A stretch of 64,000 nucleotides of DNA from Tetrahymena thermophila SB210 (lineage: Eukaryota > Ciliophora > Oligohymenophorea > Hymenostomatida > Tetrahymenidae). The translations under genes and the position numbers were made by a program. Position 1 is the first letter of the stretch. Each line of letters starts with the position of its first letter. The stretch lies in the NCBI RefSeq assembly GCF_000189635.1, contig NW_002476381.1, positions 62,001 to 126,000 of the forward strand. Direction: 5' to 3'. The notes under the pieces were generated by a model. It searched no databases, was not told the origin of the DNA, and saw nothing but the letters and a program-made list of their open reading frames with translations. Positions 1 to 10,811 of this stretch are shown here, in pieces.

Positions 1-2582
1 AATAGTATTTTAAAAGGGCAAAATCAAATTCTCACTAGGTCCTTTGTAGTGAGGTTAAGACTGCTAAACAGTAGAATCAATATTAAACAAATACCAGCTA
101 ATTGTGCTTGGATTTAATTTATTCTTTACTCTACATTGCAATTCTGTTTGAAAATAAACCCCTTCATTATTACTTGATAATTATTAATCGTTGACAATTC
201 GTAAATCAAAATTTTCATTTTCCTGTTTATTTTAAAAAAATAATCTATACCTATCAATCAATCAATCCTCATAAATCAAATTTATTTATATTTATCAAAA
301 TTTTAAATTAATTTTGTCAAGTTTCAGTAGAAAAAAATTATTTTTCGATATTTTATTAATGTGGATTTACAGTTTATCTTAAATTGAAATTAAAAATTTT
401 TATTAAAAACATTAAGAAAATGAATTACCTTAATCAACTAAATAGAAAGAATAGGTTTAATTAAATCTATTTTAGATTCAAGTTCTATTTCTTAAAAAGT
501 AAAAATTATTGTTTTCTTTTGATTCTCAATTTCCTACTTCTTCTTAGCTGCTACTTGTTTCCAATAATCAACAAACTAGATTAAAACCAAGTTATCAAAC
601 TATTGAATAAATTGATTTTAACTTAGAGCCCACATTTATTTCTTTTACTGTGAAAAATCATTTTGATTTTAATTAGCTGATAAATTTGATTTATTATTAT
701 GGCTAACTATATCACTTTGAGAATGAGAGCCTTGTACTTATTTTGAAAGAATTTCTTCTGTGCTAAAGAATTACTACTATTCTTTTTGTTACTCAATAAT
801 AAGCTATTCGTTCTCCTATTACTACTTTAACAATTATATTTATTTTTCTTATTCATAGATAAATTGAGCTCTCTTAAATTAGGTTATCATACTGGCTGTA
901 TTCATAAAACATTTCACAACTATTTGATCAAGCTTCTAAAGTAATTTATTAGACTATAGAGACTACATTCTTATCTTACATCTATAATCAAAATTTTCTT
1001 TTAAGACTTCTCTAAACTATTAATTACAAAGTATAAAAATTTAATATTGTTGTAAAAAGAACTATAAAATTACACTTGAAGCTGCTCTAAGATAGAATAT
1101 TTTTGATAGCTTTTGCAACGTACTATTTATTTATTACTGATTCTTGATCGCTCTAACTAATTTTTTTATATTCAATTAAAATTTTAATTTATTAAGTTAA
1201 TTAATAATTTATAGCTAAAAAATATTTTATCTTTTTATCTAATTTATGTTATTTAATACATATTTTATAATTAGAGTGATGAATCAATATATCAATCAAA
1301 CTTCTACATAACATTTTTAAATTATCAAAATAAATAGATAGATATTCATTTATTTTTTTATAATCCATTTCTGATAAATTTATCAAAATTTTTGAAATAT
1401 CATTTGATGATTTTCTATTTTTATATTTTCAATATTATTCTTATGATATGAAAAAAAATAAATATCTAGCAACTCTAAAATTTATGTTTTATATTATCTC
1501 AAATTGAATTATGCTTAAAATATTTTTTAACTCTTCTCTAAATTAAGTTTAAATTTATTATTAATTTAATTAATTTCTTAAATTTAACCAACCTTTGAAA
1601 TCTTCTAAAATTAACTATGTTAATTGATTTATTTATAAATATCATAATTTTTGTTTTTGATAATAGAACCGTTAAAATTTATTTAATTTTATATTAAATC
1701 CTCAAGATAATTTTTTATTTTATTTTGCTTATCTTAGTTATTTAGTGAAATATAAAATATTAAAAAAATATCTAAATATATTTTGTGGTAATTTAGAATT
1801 TTTTAAGGGAAAAATTATTTATGTTTGTTTGCTTAATTCGAGCTAACAAACTATTTAAAAATTATAAAACTTTGCTTAAATAAGAATAAACCAACGTTTT
1901 TAGATATTTATCAAACATATTAATAGTTTAATTAATATTTTGATTAATTGTATACCTTAAACTAAAATAGTTTAATTTATGTTTTATTTTGAATGTTAAA
2001 TATATTAATTAATCTTAATAAGTATTTATTACTTACTGCTGATAAAATAATCTCATTTTAATCTATGCTTATTTATGTTTTGATTTATTTTATTTATTAC
2101 ACTAAAATAGTTTAATCTATTTTTAATTTTTAGTATCAGATATATTAATTAATTTTAATAAGAATTTATTACTACTGATATGATAATCTCATATTTATTG
2201 ATGTTTTGATAACTGGTATTTATTACACTAAAATAGTTTAATCAGTGTTGATAAATTAATTAATCTTAATAAGTATTTACTACTTACTGCTAATATGATA
2301 ATTTCATATTAATCTAATTTAATTTGTGTTTTTATTAACATAATTAATACACTAAAATAGTTTAATTAGTGTTTACTTTTTAGTATCGGATATATTAATT
2401 AATTTATTTTAATAAGTATTTATTACTGCTGATAAGATAATCCCTGACTGCGATTCCTTATTCGACAGTGTCAAAATAAATTGCCATTCCCTTAACTCTA
2501 TTTTAGTAGAAGAAGAGTAAACGAGATTATTTTTACACTACAGATTTTGTCCATGGGAGCTCCTTGAGCTTTGATTAGGCAT
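1..2582 (-). CDS. Gln-rich coiled-coil protein of unknown function, 3' end outside the window
   Basis: I do not recognise this protein. Model on the minus strand: exon 1 2582-2427, exon 2 1152-1028, exon 3 981-429, exon 4 222-1 and onward past the window edge. ATG is at 2582 (MPNQSSRSSHGQN). Introns are GT-AG and phases match at every junction (0, 2, 0). About 352 residues are visible. Exon 3 is the clearest coding part: a hydrophilic Gln/Glu/Lys-rich stretch with coiled-coil character (for example YEQEKQIQLLKQQQENEQ) and many TAA/TAG Gln codons. Exon 4 reads through the edge with no TGA (NPSTISWYLFNIDST). Intron 1 is about 1.27 kb and holds a four-copy tandem repeat. Exon 1 is less certain, because its complementary strand is also open. 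I am confident of exons 3 and 4, fairly confident of exon 2, and less sure of the start. Confidence 0.6.
1961..2445. repeat. Four-copy tandem repeat, 124-140 bp units
   Basis: Units start at 1961, 2101, 2227 and 2351, each with ACTAAAATAGTTTAAT, followed about 60-80 bp later by a conserved TATTAATTAAT...TTAATAAG and a TACTGCTGATA-like end. Unit lengths are 140, 126 and 124 bp, and the last is partial. The array lies inside the proposed first intron of the flanking minus-strand gene; its last unit overlaps the proposed donor at 2426. Confidence 0.8.
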
Positions 2583-2869
2583 TAAGATTTGAAAATGTAT
2601 CCTTTTTTAATTAAAAAATAAAAAGATATTTTTAGTAAATAACGAACAATAAATAAATAGTTTTTAAATTATAAAATAACATATATGTTTATTTATATTA
2701 TATATAGCAGTGTATATATATATAGATATTTATTTCTATATAAAATCAGTAATTAATTAATATTATTTACAAAACTCTCAAACACAAATGATTATGGAAA
2801 ATCAAGGAGTCTTTAGATTGGATTCTTTGAGTTCAAATCTACATTAATCACACTGGTTAGTTAATCAAA

Positions 2870-3501
2870 TCAATCAATCAATAACTAATTCAAATTACTT
2901 TTTGCTTAAAATATTTATTCGCCATTAAAAAATACTGATCTTTTAATCAGACTTCCACCTTTTTTACCTTTATATTTTTTAAAAGTTTCAAGTATTTTTA
3001 AGATAAAAATTTTAAAAGAAAGCAGTTAGAAAGTGGTTTTATTTTTAATCAATTTATTTAAAACAATTTTCAAATTCTAAAAATTAATTTTAATCCAAAA
3101 ATACTGGAAATGATTTCATTTTTCTATTTAGTTGAGTTGATTGTTAAATTAACCATAATTATAATGTATTTCATACCTATTTTTTCCATTTCAAAATATT
3201 TAATTTATTCTGCGCTTGCTTAAAAAGCTTAATCAATCCCATTAGAAATGATGTTAGCATTCTTCATATATTCCCTGTTGTATTTAATATTTTATAAATT
3301 AGTTATTTCTGATTCTAGTTGCTTCATTTGAGTCGAATTTTGCTTTAATTATGCAAAGATTGAGAGTCTTTTTTCTAAATAAAAAGCATTATTTATAAAA
3401 TCTTCATATTCCTGCTTAGACATCCCTTTTAGCCATTCCGATTGAACCTTCTTTTTCTCAATAACTCTTTATTGCTAAACTAGACTTTCTTAATTGTTCA
3501 T
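2870..3501 (-). CDS. Small coiled-coil protein, two exons, 5' end uncertain
   Basis: Function unknown. Exon 1 runs from ATG 3501 to 3177 and exon 2 from 2967 to the TGA at 2872-2870. The intron is GGTATGA...AAAG and splits a Gly codon (phase 1) cleanly. The product of about 140 aa starts MNNQESLVQQQRVIEKKK. It is charged and helical (QLKQNSTQMKQLESEITNL) and ends in a more globular-looking tail containing GKKGGSLIKRSVFFNGEQ. The frame stays open upstream to 3654 with coding-like residues (YSIQLARLNQLKIE) but no Met, so an upstream exon or a different start is likely. The second exon is short but shows clear Gly/Lys/Arg codons against an AT background. Confidence 0.6.
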
Positions 3502-3654
3502 TTCTATTTTAAGCTAATTAAGTCTTGCTAATTAGATTGAATAATCGATTCTAATTGATTTGGAATATAAGTATTTATTAACCTTATTAATTATTTAATT
3601 AAGTCCAGTTTAATTCAAAATTGTGTTTAGACTAATATTAATTATTCTATCAAT

Positions 3655-5399
3655 TCAAATACAAAATCAAATTCTTTTTATCAAATAAAAATAAAATCAT
3701 TTAAAATTTCTACCAAACTTAAAGCATTTCACAAAAAAATATCCATAGCTTTATACATATATAAACTTTTATTAAAATTAATTGAATATTATATAAATAA
3801 ATATTTAACGTACTCTTTTTTTATTTAATAATTTTTATTTTGTTTTTATTATTTAATTTTTATTTATTTATTTATTAATTTAATTGTATTTTTTATAATT
3901 TCATTTAATTTCTTATTTTTAATCTTTTATTTATTTATTTATTTTTTAATTAATTAATTTTTTCTTTTTAAATTTTATTTTCAATCTTTTTTTCTTCTTT
4001 TTTCTTTTCTCAAAAACTTCAAGATTATTCCACGCTCAATTGCCTCAATGTGATCACTTTTTAAAACTTTTAAAAATATTTTTATATAAAGGAATTGCTA
4101 AGAGAGAATTTTCCACTTTGAGCGGAGGTTATTTGGGTTCCGGGTATGAAAAGCATTTTACTTTTATTAAATGAAAATCAATCAATAGTAAAGTTGTGGA
4201 GATATATTTACTATGATTTAAATGTTAAAAACTTATAAAATGGAGAGGATTTTTGGAGAATTTAAAACTTTTATGTTATTCATTTAATAAATTTTAAGCT
4301 TTTCTATTTTCACTTTTGTCAAGTGACCTCAAAAACTTGAGATGATAAAACTTCATTTATCTATCTATTTATCTATTTTTAAAAAAGCATATTTTTTTGC
4401 TTTCTTTTTTTGTTTTGAAAAAATAATTAATTATCTCTTTTTCTTTTTTTAATCTCGTAAGAAAAAAGATTAATTATGAATTTTTTCAAAATTTAATTAA
4501 ATAAAACCAATATTTTTTGATAAAATTTAACTTTTAAATTTTTTATTATATAAATAAGCAAATAAAAATCAAATTATTAAATTAAAAAATTAATTTGCTA
4601 CATTCGATCTTATTTATTTTATTCAAAATTTACAATAAAAGTATTTTAGAATTTTATATATTTAAAATATGACAATAATATGTAGAACATAATAGATATG
4701 AAATAATTAAATGTTTAAATAAATAAACATAAAAATCTCCTTTTTAAATTTCTTTAAATTTAATTTGTTTCACATTTGTATATTAAATACTTTATTTTAT
4801 TTATTATTTAATTTTATGAATAAAAATCTATGATATTTAAAAATCATTTATTCTAGTTTTATTTATTTATTTTAAATTAAAAAACATTTAAAATATTTTT
4901 AATTTTATTCAATTTATTTACTTTTTCACATAATTAGTAATTTATTTATTATTTTTTAAAGCTTTTTTTGAAGGTTTGTCAACACTCTATTATTTTTGTT
5001 TGATAAATTTTTTTATTGTGAATTTATCCTTTGATGGATTAGCATTTTTTATTTTCTCGATTGACTTTCAATTAATTTTTTAATTTGAGTATAAAATTTG
5101 CTTTTATTAAAATAATAAATAAATATTAAAGAAAATAAATTAAGTTTGGTGGTTTCTTGCTTAATCGAATGGATTTTTTGAGATCATATTTTATGTGAAA
5201 AAAATGTTTATTTTTAGCATATTTTATTAATTTGCTTCAGATTATTAGACAGAGGTAATCACTATTATTTTCTTCTCTCTAGTTATTTAGAGTTTTCATC
5301 TAATTAAATAATTTATAGATTTGGAGGGGAATCTTTTTTCAAATTTTTGAAAATTAAGAAAACTAGTTTTTTTATGTGTATCTTTTTATAATTAATTTC
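3655..5399. other. AT-rich intergenic DNA with clustered hairpins near 4.0-4.4 kb
   Basis: No gene recognised. Most of it is T- or A-rich runs and ATTT-type simple sequence. The exception is about 4013-4361, which is less AT-rich and carries several perfect short inverted repeats, listed as a separate entry. Confidence 0.6.
4013..4361. other. Cluster of short perfect hairpins, possible structured RNA
   Basis: Perfect inverted repeats: CGCTCAA 4033-4039 with TTGAGCG 4118-4124; CACTT 4311-4315 with AAGTG 4321-4325; CTCAA 4328-4332 with TTGAG 4337-4341; GATAAA 4344-4349 with TTTATC 4356-4361. The last three are consecutive stem-loops. T-rich DNA follows. Strand and identity are unknown, and I found no known RNA family signature. 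Confidence 0.3.
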
Positions 5400-5402
5400 A
5401 TG

Positions 5403-5815
5403 CGGAAGACATTCACAACGAAAAAATTATAAAAGGATCGAGAAATTTTTAATACCCGTAAATTTCGTTTAATCATGGAAGTTTTTAAAGTTTAACAATA
5501 AGTTGTGCATGTCTTCTAAGAGCCCTATTTTTTTTACTCCTCCGGGCTTTAAAATAGGAGTGAGATGGTCTCACCCAACCCAAAATGGGAGCTACTTTTA
5601 GTTTTTAAAATAACCAAACCCCGATTTAATAGAAAAGTAGCAAACATTTTGAGTTAAATGTGATCTAAATCGGCTTTACTTATAATAATATACAAGTATT
5701 TTTGATGCATGATATGCTTTTTAAGTTTTTAAAAGTTAATGAGTTTTTAAATCCCTAAATTCTAATGGTTTGTGAACCCTTCACGGAAGAAAAAAGCCTC
5801 TACATATGCATCATA
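5403..5815. ncRNA. Candidate structured non-coding RNA locus (nested and alternative stems)
   Basis: A locally GC-elevated stretch dense in inverted repeats. A 15-bp stem with one mismatch joins 5405-5419 and 5502-5516 and encloses GAAATTT 5442-5448 / AAATTTC 5460-5466. CCTATTTT 5524-5531 pairs with AAAATAGG 5551-5558 and competes with AGCCC 5521-5525 / GGGCT 5544-5548 and ACTCCT 5536-5541 / AGGAGT 5556-5561. GTGAGA 5560-5565 pairs with TCTCAC 5569-5574, GCTACTTTT 5591-5599 with AAAAGTAGC 5633-5641, CCGATTTA 5621-5628 with TAAATCGG 5666-5673, and TGATGCAT 5703-5710 with ATGCATCA 5806-5813. No good ORF explains the base composition. It does not match tRNA, 5S, U1-U6 or telomerase RNA signatures I know. 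Strand and ends are undefined. Confidence 0.45.
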
Positions 5816-5852
5816 AATAGTATTAAAAAAAAGTAAAGTCGATACTATCAAA

Positions 5853-6002
5853 ATGTCTTCATCTTATTCCGCTTCTTATCTTACAATGTCTTATTCCCTT
5901 AGGTAAATCTTCGCTACTGCTACTGACGATGATGATACAGACAGACACTCCTCTAAAGATAAAGAAGAACAAAGACTAAAAGAGAGACAAAAAGAAAGAT
6001 GA
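5853..6002 (+). CDS. Possible 49-aa charged protein
   Basis: One uninterrupted frame runs from ATG 5853 to TGA 6000-6002. It starts MSSSYSASYLTMSYSLRQIF, continues with an acidic DDDDTD, and ends in a Lys/Glu/Arg-rich helix (EEQRLKERQKER). One TAA is read as Gln. It is too short to assign to a family. The first 13 bases (5853-5865) and the 13 bases at 5996-6008 are perfect reverse complements, so the stretch could instead be a hairpin-forming RNA whose stem happens to contain the start and stop. The codon content is plausible, but the call is weak. Confidence 0.35.
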
Positions 6003-6009
6003 AGACATA

Positions 6010-7392
6010 TTAAAAAAGAAAAAATAAATAAAAATTAAAAATAAGAAAAATAAAAAAAATAAAAAAATAAAGAAAAATAAGAAAATAATTAATTAAATAA
6101 AGAAAAAAAATTAGAAAATACAAGAAAACCAAATAAATTAAATTAAATAAACTCAACTGAAAAAAACAAACAAATTAAATAAAATATTAAAAAAATTAAA
6201 ATAAATAGTAAATGTAATATTCTATCTAGCCATGTTGCTGTTTTTTTAATTTTTTGAATTTCGATTTATTTTTTGAAAGATTTTCAATTATATTTTTTAA
6301 TTTTGATATTTACATAAAATTTGTTACATGATTTATTTCTTTATTTCTATAAGAAAAAAAATGAAAAAAAATTTAATACTTTCTAATGATAAAAAATAAA
6401 TTATAACAAAATGCTATTTTTATAGATATTATTAGACAAATTTTATATTATTAGATATTTAAATTAATTAAAAAAATTTACTTTATTAATTAGAATATCA
6501 ATAATATTATGCTTTTTTATTTTACAAAAAAAAAAAATTGGATTTTTTATGAAAATGAAATGATTGCACTTTATGTGTAGTGATATTTTGAAAAGTGATA
6601 AAAAAGATTATAAATATTAATTGAATTATATTTATTAATCGAGATTGGGAAATAATTAATTAAAAATACATTCAGAGAGAAAAAAAATATATTTAATATA
6701 ATAATGTGTTTGTTTTTGCATGATTTGTGTTTTGTGGAAATAAAAAAAAAGATGAGGAAGGGAATTGAAATTTGAATAATAGGAAAAGAGGAAGAAGAAA
6801 TCCGTATCAAAAAAGATTTGTCCAATCAAAAGTGAGATTTAAAGAGTCATCAAGTTTGATTTAGATAATTTGAAAAGAAATAATTAAATAATTAGAACAA
6901 GCAAAAAAGAAAAAGAAAATACAAAGGGAGTAGCAAGTTTTAATCAAACTAAGCAACAAGCAAATTTTTTTTTCATTATTAATTGAATAATAAATAAAGA
7001 AACAAACAAACAACAAACAATCTAATAAGGTAAATTATTGCAGTTTTTTACATAACAAATAGAATCAAACAATATTATTAACAAGAAAAAGAGGAATATC
7101 TAATTTTAAGTAGATTTATTGAATTACGCCATTTTTTATTACCCCTTTATTTATACATAAATAAATTCATTATATAAAGTTATTTTCATTTCTCTCTCTT
7201 CTCTTCAGGATTTTTACAGCAATCAACACTCCTTCCCCCCATTTTTGGAAACCAAGAATAAATACATTATTTTAGATATTTTTTCTACATTAGCGAAATG
7301 ATTCTACAAATATTGATTTTATTGCAAAACCTGATAAAATAAAATGTTAGCTTTTCTTTGTATTTAATTCATTTTTAAATTAATTTAAAGGA
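6010..7392. other. AT-rich intergenic region
   Basis: Long A-rich then mixed AT sequence with AAATAA-type simple runs. Nothing codes convincingly on either strand. The last 200 bases hold a CT-rich patch (7191-7240) and would contain the promoter and 5' UTR of the gene at 7393. Confidence 0.6.
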
Positions 7393-8766
7393 ATGGGAAA
7401 AACAAGAAGTGTTTCAGTAAGTCAGAAGAGCTCTAAGGATAGTAGATCCAAGTCTTCTAAGAAAGACGTAAAGGAAGTCAAAAAGGCTGTGGCCACTCAT
7501 AATAAGAGAAAGGCTTCACCTAGCCCTTCTCCTTCTCCTATGAAAAAATCTACAAAGGGACCTAAGAAGGCCTAGTCTCCTCCTCGTTCTAAGAGCGCCG
7601 TAGCTAAGAAGAGAACAAGAACTCCTAGCTCTAGCCCGGAAAAGACTCCTGTTAAGGGTAGAGGAAAACCTAAAAAGGTCGACAATACTAAGGCTGAAGT
7701 TATCAAAAAAAGAAAGGGAAATGGCAAATAAAGCGAAGTCATTAGCATTGAGAGCAGTGATTCAGACAGTGTTCCAGCCACTCCAATCAAGAAGAAAGAG
7801 CAAAAGATTAAAGAAAAAGCTAAAGAAAAGGAAGTGCATTAGACTACCAAGAACTAAGGTTCAGTCACTCCTATGAAGAGTGTTATTTCTAAAAAGAAAA
7901 AGAAAACTGAGGATGAAAAGTCTGATTTACCTGCTGATCTTGGTGATCTTATTAGAAAAACAATTATTCATGAAAGTAAATCCAAGTTAACAGCCGAAAA
8001 GATTATTGAATTGATTAAAGAAGACTATCGTCAAGTCGATGATGTTACTGTTTTGACAGTTATTGCAGACTTATACCGTAGAGGACATCTTAGCGAATCC
8101 AAGTCTCACTTCACTGTTGAAGAAGATACTCTTCAATAGTTGAAGCCTCCTGCTCCTGCTATCGTTATTCATGAAGCTAAGCCTCAAGAAATTTAAATTA
8201 TTGAAGATGAAGATGAAAAGAAAGAATCTGAAGCTGCTATCGAAATCGAAGATGACGCTCCTATTGAAGTAGCTCAAGAAAAAAAGCAAGAAGCTGCTCA
8301 ATCTGAAGAAACCCATGCTGAAGGAAAAGTCTCTGCTACTAAGGAAAAGGAGAGCTCTTCCCATGAAGGTAGTAAGTCTGTTGCTAAGGAAGCTTCAGTC
8401 TCTGCTTCTACAAAAAAATCTACTGCAAAAGAAGATTCTACTTCTAGTTCTGCTGTTTCTACCAAAAAATCTACTTCTAAAGAAGCCGCTGTTTCAGCCA
8501 AAAAATCTACCTCAAAAACTTCCGTAGCATCAAAAGAAGTTGTAGCTGAAAAGAGTGCTAAAAAGAGTGTTGCCAAGGAATCTTCAAAGAAGTCCACTTC
8601 TAAGGCAGAAAGTGATGGTCACTCAGCCCAATAAAAAAGTGATGAACACATCAATGAAGAAGATTTTGCTAATAAAGTGATCAACAGCCAAGAACAAATC
8701 GAAGAAGAAGCCCTTAAAGTTCTTGACAATGAAGAAAAAGAATAATTAAAAAACTAAGAGAATTGA
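7393..8766 (+). CDS. Lys/Ser-rich basic protein, probably nuclear or chromatin-associated
   Basis: A single exon of 457 aa, ATG 7393 to TGA 8764-8766, with internal TAA and TAG codons as Gln. Residues 1-175 are Lys/Ser/Pro-rich with repeated basic patches (SPSPSPSPMKKSTKGPKK) resembling nuclear-localisation and phosphorylation-rich tails. Residues about 178-245 form the only globular-looking segment (LTAEKIIELIKEDYRQVDD, then VTVLTVIADLYRRGHL), with a winged-helix or helical feel. The remainder alternates acidic runs with repeats of the type STKKST, VSAKKST and KSAKKS, and ends in an acidic helix. The composition recalls linker-histone tails, Nopp140 or treacle, but I see no diagnostic motif. 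Codon use is less AT-biased than the flanks, which suggests decent expression. Function is not assigned. Confidence 0.85.
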
Positions 8767-8923
8767 AATGAATGAATGAATTTAATAAATAAACAAATCA
8801 ATTAATCAATCAATTCATTCTTTTTTAATAATTTACATTGTGAACAAATAAATATTCTACAAATGCTATAAAACTATCTAAATAATATTTCACTCTAAAA
8901 CGTATATAAGTATATATTTTATT

Positions 8924-9707
8924 ATGACTGAACTAATAAATGAATCATCACCTGCTCTTTCAATGAAAGTGGTTAATTTATCTAGCAAAAATAACAAATA
9001 GCTAATCAGATAAAGAAAGAAAGAATAATCAGTTATATCCTTGGCTTAGCTAATTAAGGAAAACATTATATAAACTAATTAAATAGCTAATTCTAACTAA
9101 GCTAAGGACTTCACGGATACAGTTAAAATGTTACCGTATTTGTTTGCATTATTTTAAATTAATAAACATTTTAATTGTTGCAGCTATATGTTTTCGTTCA
9201 TTGTTATTGAGTTTTTAATTTCGAGTTACTAAGTAAATAAAATAATATATATATATTAAACCACTAATTTACTTTTTCATATTTAATTCATTACCTCCAA
9301 TTTTTTTTCAAAATTTGTATTCATAATGCTATAAATGCATAGATAAATAAATAAAGCTTAAATTCAATAAATACAAATTTCAATTAAGACTTATTAGTAA
9401 AAATATGAGAATCAAGTTGAACAATTAAAAAAAATTATAAATTTGAAATTTCCCTCTTTTAATTAAAAATTTAATTAAAAGATATTTGTTTGCTTATTTA
9501 AATAATTTGAGTAGAACAAATTTTAATTAATTTAATTTGAAAGAAGAAAAATCCTATATATTTATTTATTTATTTCTCTTTCTATCTATGTATCTATCTA
9601 TCTTTTCTCATCAGGTATCAGAAATTAATAATTTTAAATTTTAAATAAAAATTAAATCGCATGAGAATCGAACTCAATATGGACAATTTAATTTATCAAT
9701 TTGTTGA
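8924..9707 (+). CDS. Small two-exon protein of unknown function
   Basis: Exon 1 8924-9232 starts MTELINESSPALSMKVVNLS; exon 2 9615-9707 ends at TGA 9705-9707. The intron runs from GTAAATA to TTTTCTCATCAG and the junction is phase 0, giving about 133 aa. Residues 1-70 are polar and Lys/Gln/Asn-rich. Residues about 71-102 are hydrophobic (MLPYLFALFQ, MFSFIVIEFLISS) and could be a membrane segment. Exon 2 is polar (KSHENRTQYGQF). It starts only about 160 bp after the stop of the preceding gene on the same strand. The first 70 residues look well coded; the hydrophobic half and exon 2 are less secure because AT-rich DNA can produce such frames. Confidence 0.5.
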
Positions 9708-10811
9708 TAATAAATAGTTTAAGGTTCAAAAATGAAAAAAAAAATATTTTATCAACACAAAAATAAATGAATAAACAAAAATATAAAATTTAATTAATAG
9801 AATAAAAATTTTAAGATAAATTTTATGATAAGGGGAAAAAAGCAAACAATTTTATTTAGTTATTTGGAATTTGCATTTAATATTATTTTTAAACTATCAA
9901 TATTAATTTTATTTGTTAATAAATTTTTCATTCTTTATTCCGCTTCTAGGTTTTCAAGTTTTTAATTTTTTGATTTTGTTATTTTACTTCTCTACTTTCT
10001 CTTTTATGGGATTTATTACTAGTTTGTTTGGTAGGCTAGTATTCAGATTCATGAATTCTATTCAATATTTTCTTATTGAGATTAAATTATTTGTAAGTTA
10101 ATTTATGGATTGATTGTATTTATAACTAATAATTTTAATAAAAAGCTTAATTTTATAATTTTTTGAAAATAAAATCGATAAATAAACTTGAAAAATAAAA
10201 AAACAAAAGATTAGATTTTCGATTTTTTAAAAAAATAATTAAAATGAAAAAAAAAAATCTTAATGAATTTAGTGATGAAAAATAATAAAAAAGATTTGTA
10301 TTTACAACTCTTTAATTTAATTAATTAGTAAATGATAAAGATATATTTTATTTATTTACAGTTTTTGTTTTCATATTTATAAATTTAATTCACAAAGGTT
10401 TCTAACTTTAAATTTTTCTTGCTGTTTTATACCTCCCATTTTCTTCTTTGTGTTTTGTAGATTAATATTCAAACTGTAGGGCTCTATTGTTTGATTTACT
10501 ATTGAGGTTGCATGATACATAAGTAACTTATCACTAAGTATTTATATCTTATATTTCTTAATAAATATTTTAAGTTGAATAATAACCATTTTTTAATTAT
10601 AAACAAAAAAAAAGAAAAAGTTAGGATTTAGTTATTTATTATATAGTTAATATGATAAAATATATAAAGCCTCATGAAATGATGAGAAAAAATAGATCTA
10701 TATAAAGTACAATTTTATTTAGTTATTTAGGATTTATTTTTTTGAAATTCTTTTGTTTTATTTATTTATTAAATGATAAATATTAATTTTAATTAGTTAC
10801 AAATTTTGTTT
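9708..10811. repeat. Degenerate tandem copies of the 3' end of the TRIM37-like gene
   Basis: The stretch covering the end of the TRIM37-like gene and its downstream flank (about 10711-10990) recurs, diverged, at about 10300-10560 and 9848-10110. Landmarks are ACAATTTTATTTAGTTATTT at 9848 and 10711; TTGGTAGGCTA with ATTCA at about 10028 and 10920, and a TTGTAGATTAATATTCAAAC variant at about 10455; and a shared TCTATTGTTTG or TCTATTCAATATTT tail. None of the extra copies keeps a long reading frame matching the gene. They look like decayed partial duplicates. Confidence 0.6.

Noticed and set aside
2431..2574. Plus-strand open frame ending in TGA at 2572-2574 (…RFCPWELLEL)
   Set aside because: It has no ATG or upstream exon on the plus strand, whereas the minus-strand reading starts with ATG and joins the downstream exons in phase.
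2780..2860. tRNA-like stretch with GAGTTCAAATC
   Set aside because: The would-be T-stem does not pair and no D or anticodon arm can be drawn.
6571..6825. 84-codon minus-strand frame
   Set aside because: Phe/Ile/Lys/Asn-rich noise in an A-rich spacer; no start context or splice logic.
9650..9700. TTCGATTC T-loop-like sequence on the minus strand
   Set aside because: Only the T-arm resembles a tRNA; the acceptor and anticodon stems fail, and the stretch fits exon 2 of the small plus-strand gene.
9913..10101. Hydrophobic 62-codon plus-strand frame resembling membrane helices
   Set aside because: It lies in a decayed repeat copy of the TRIM37-like 3' end and is not preserved between copies.
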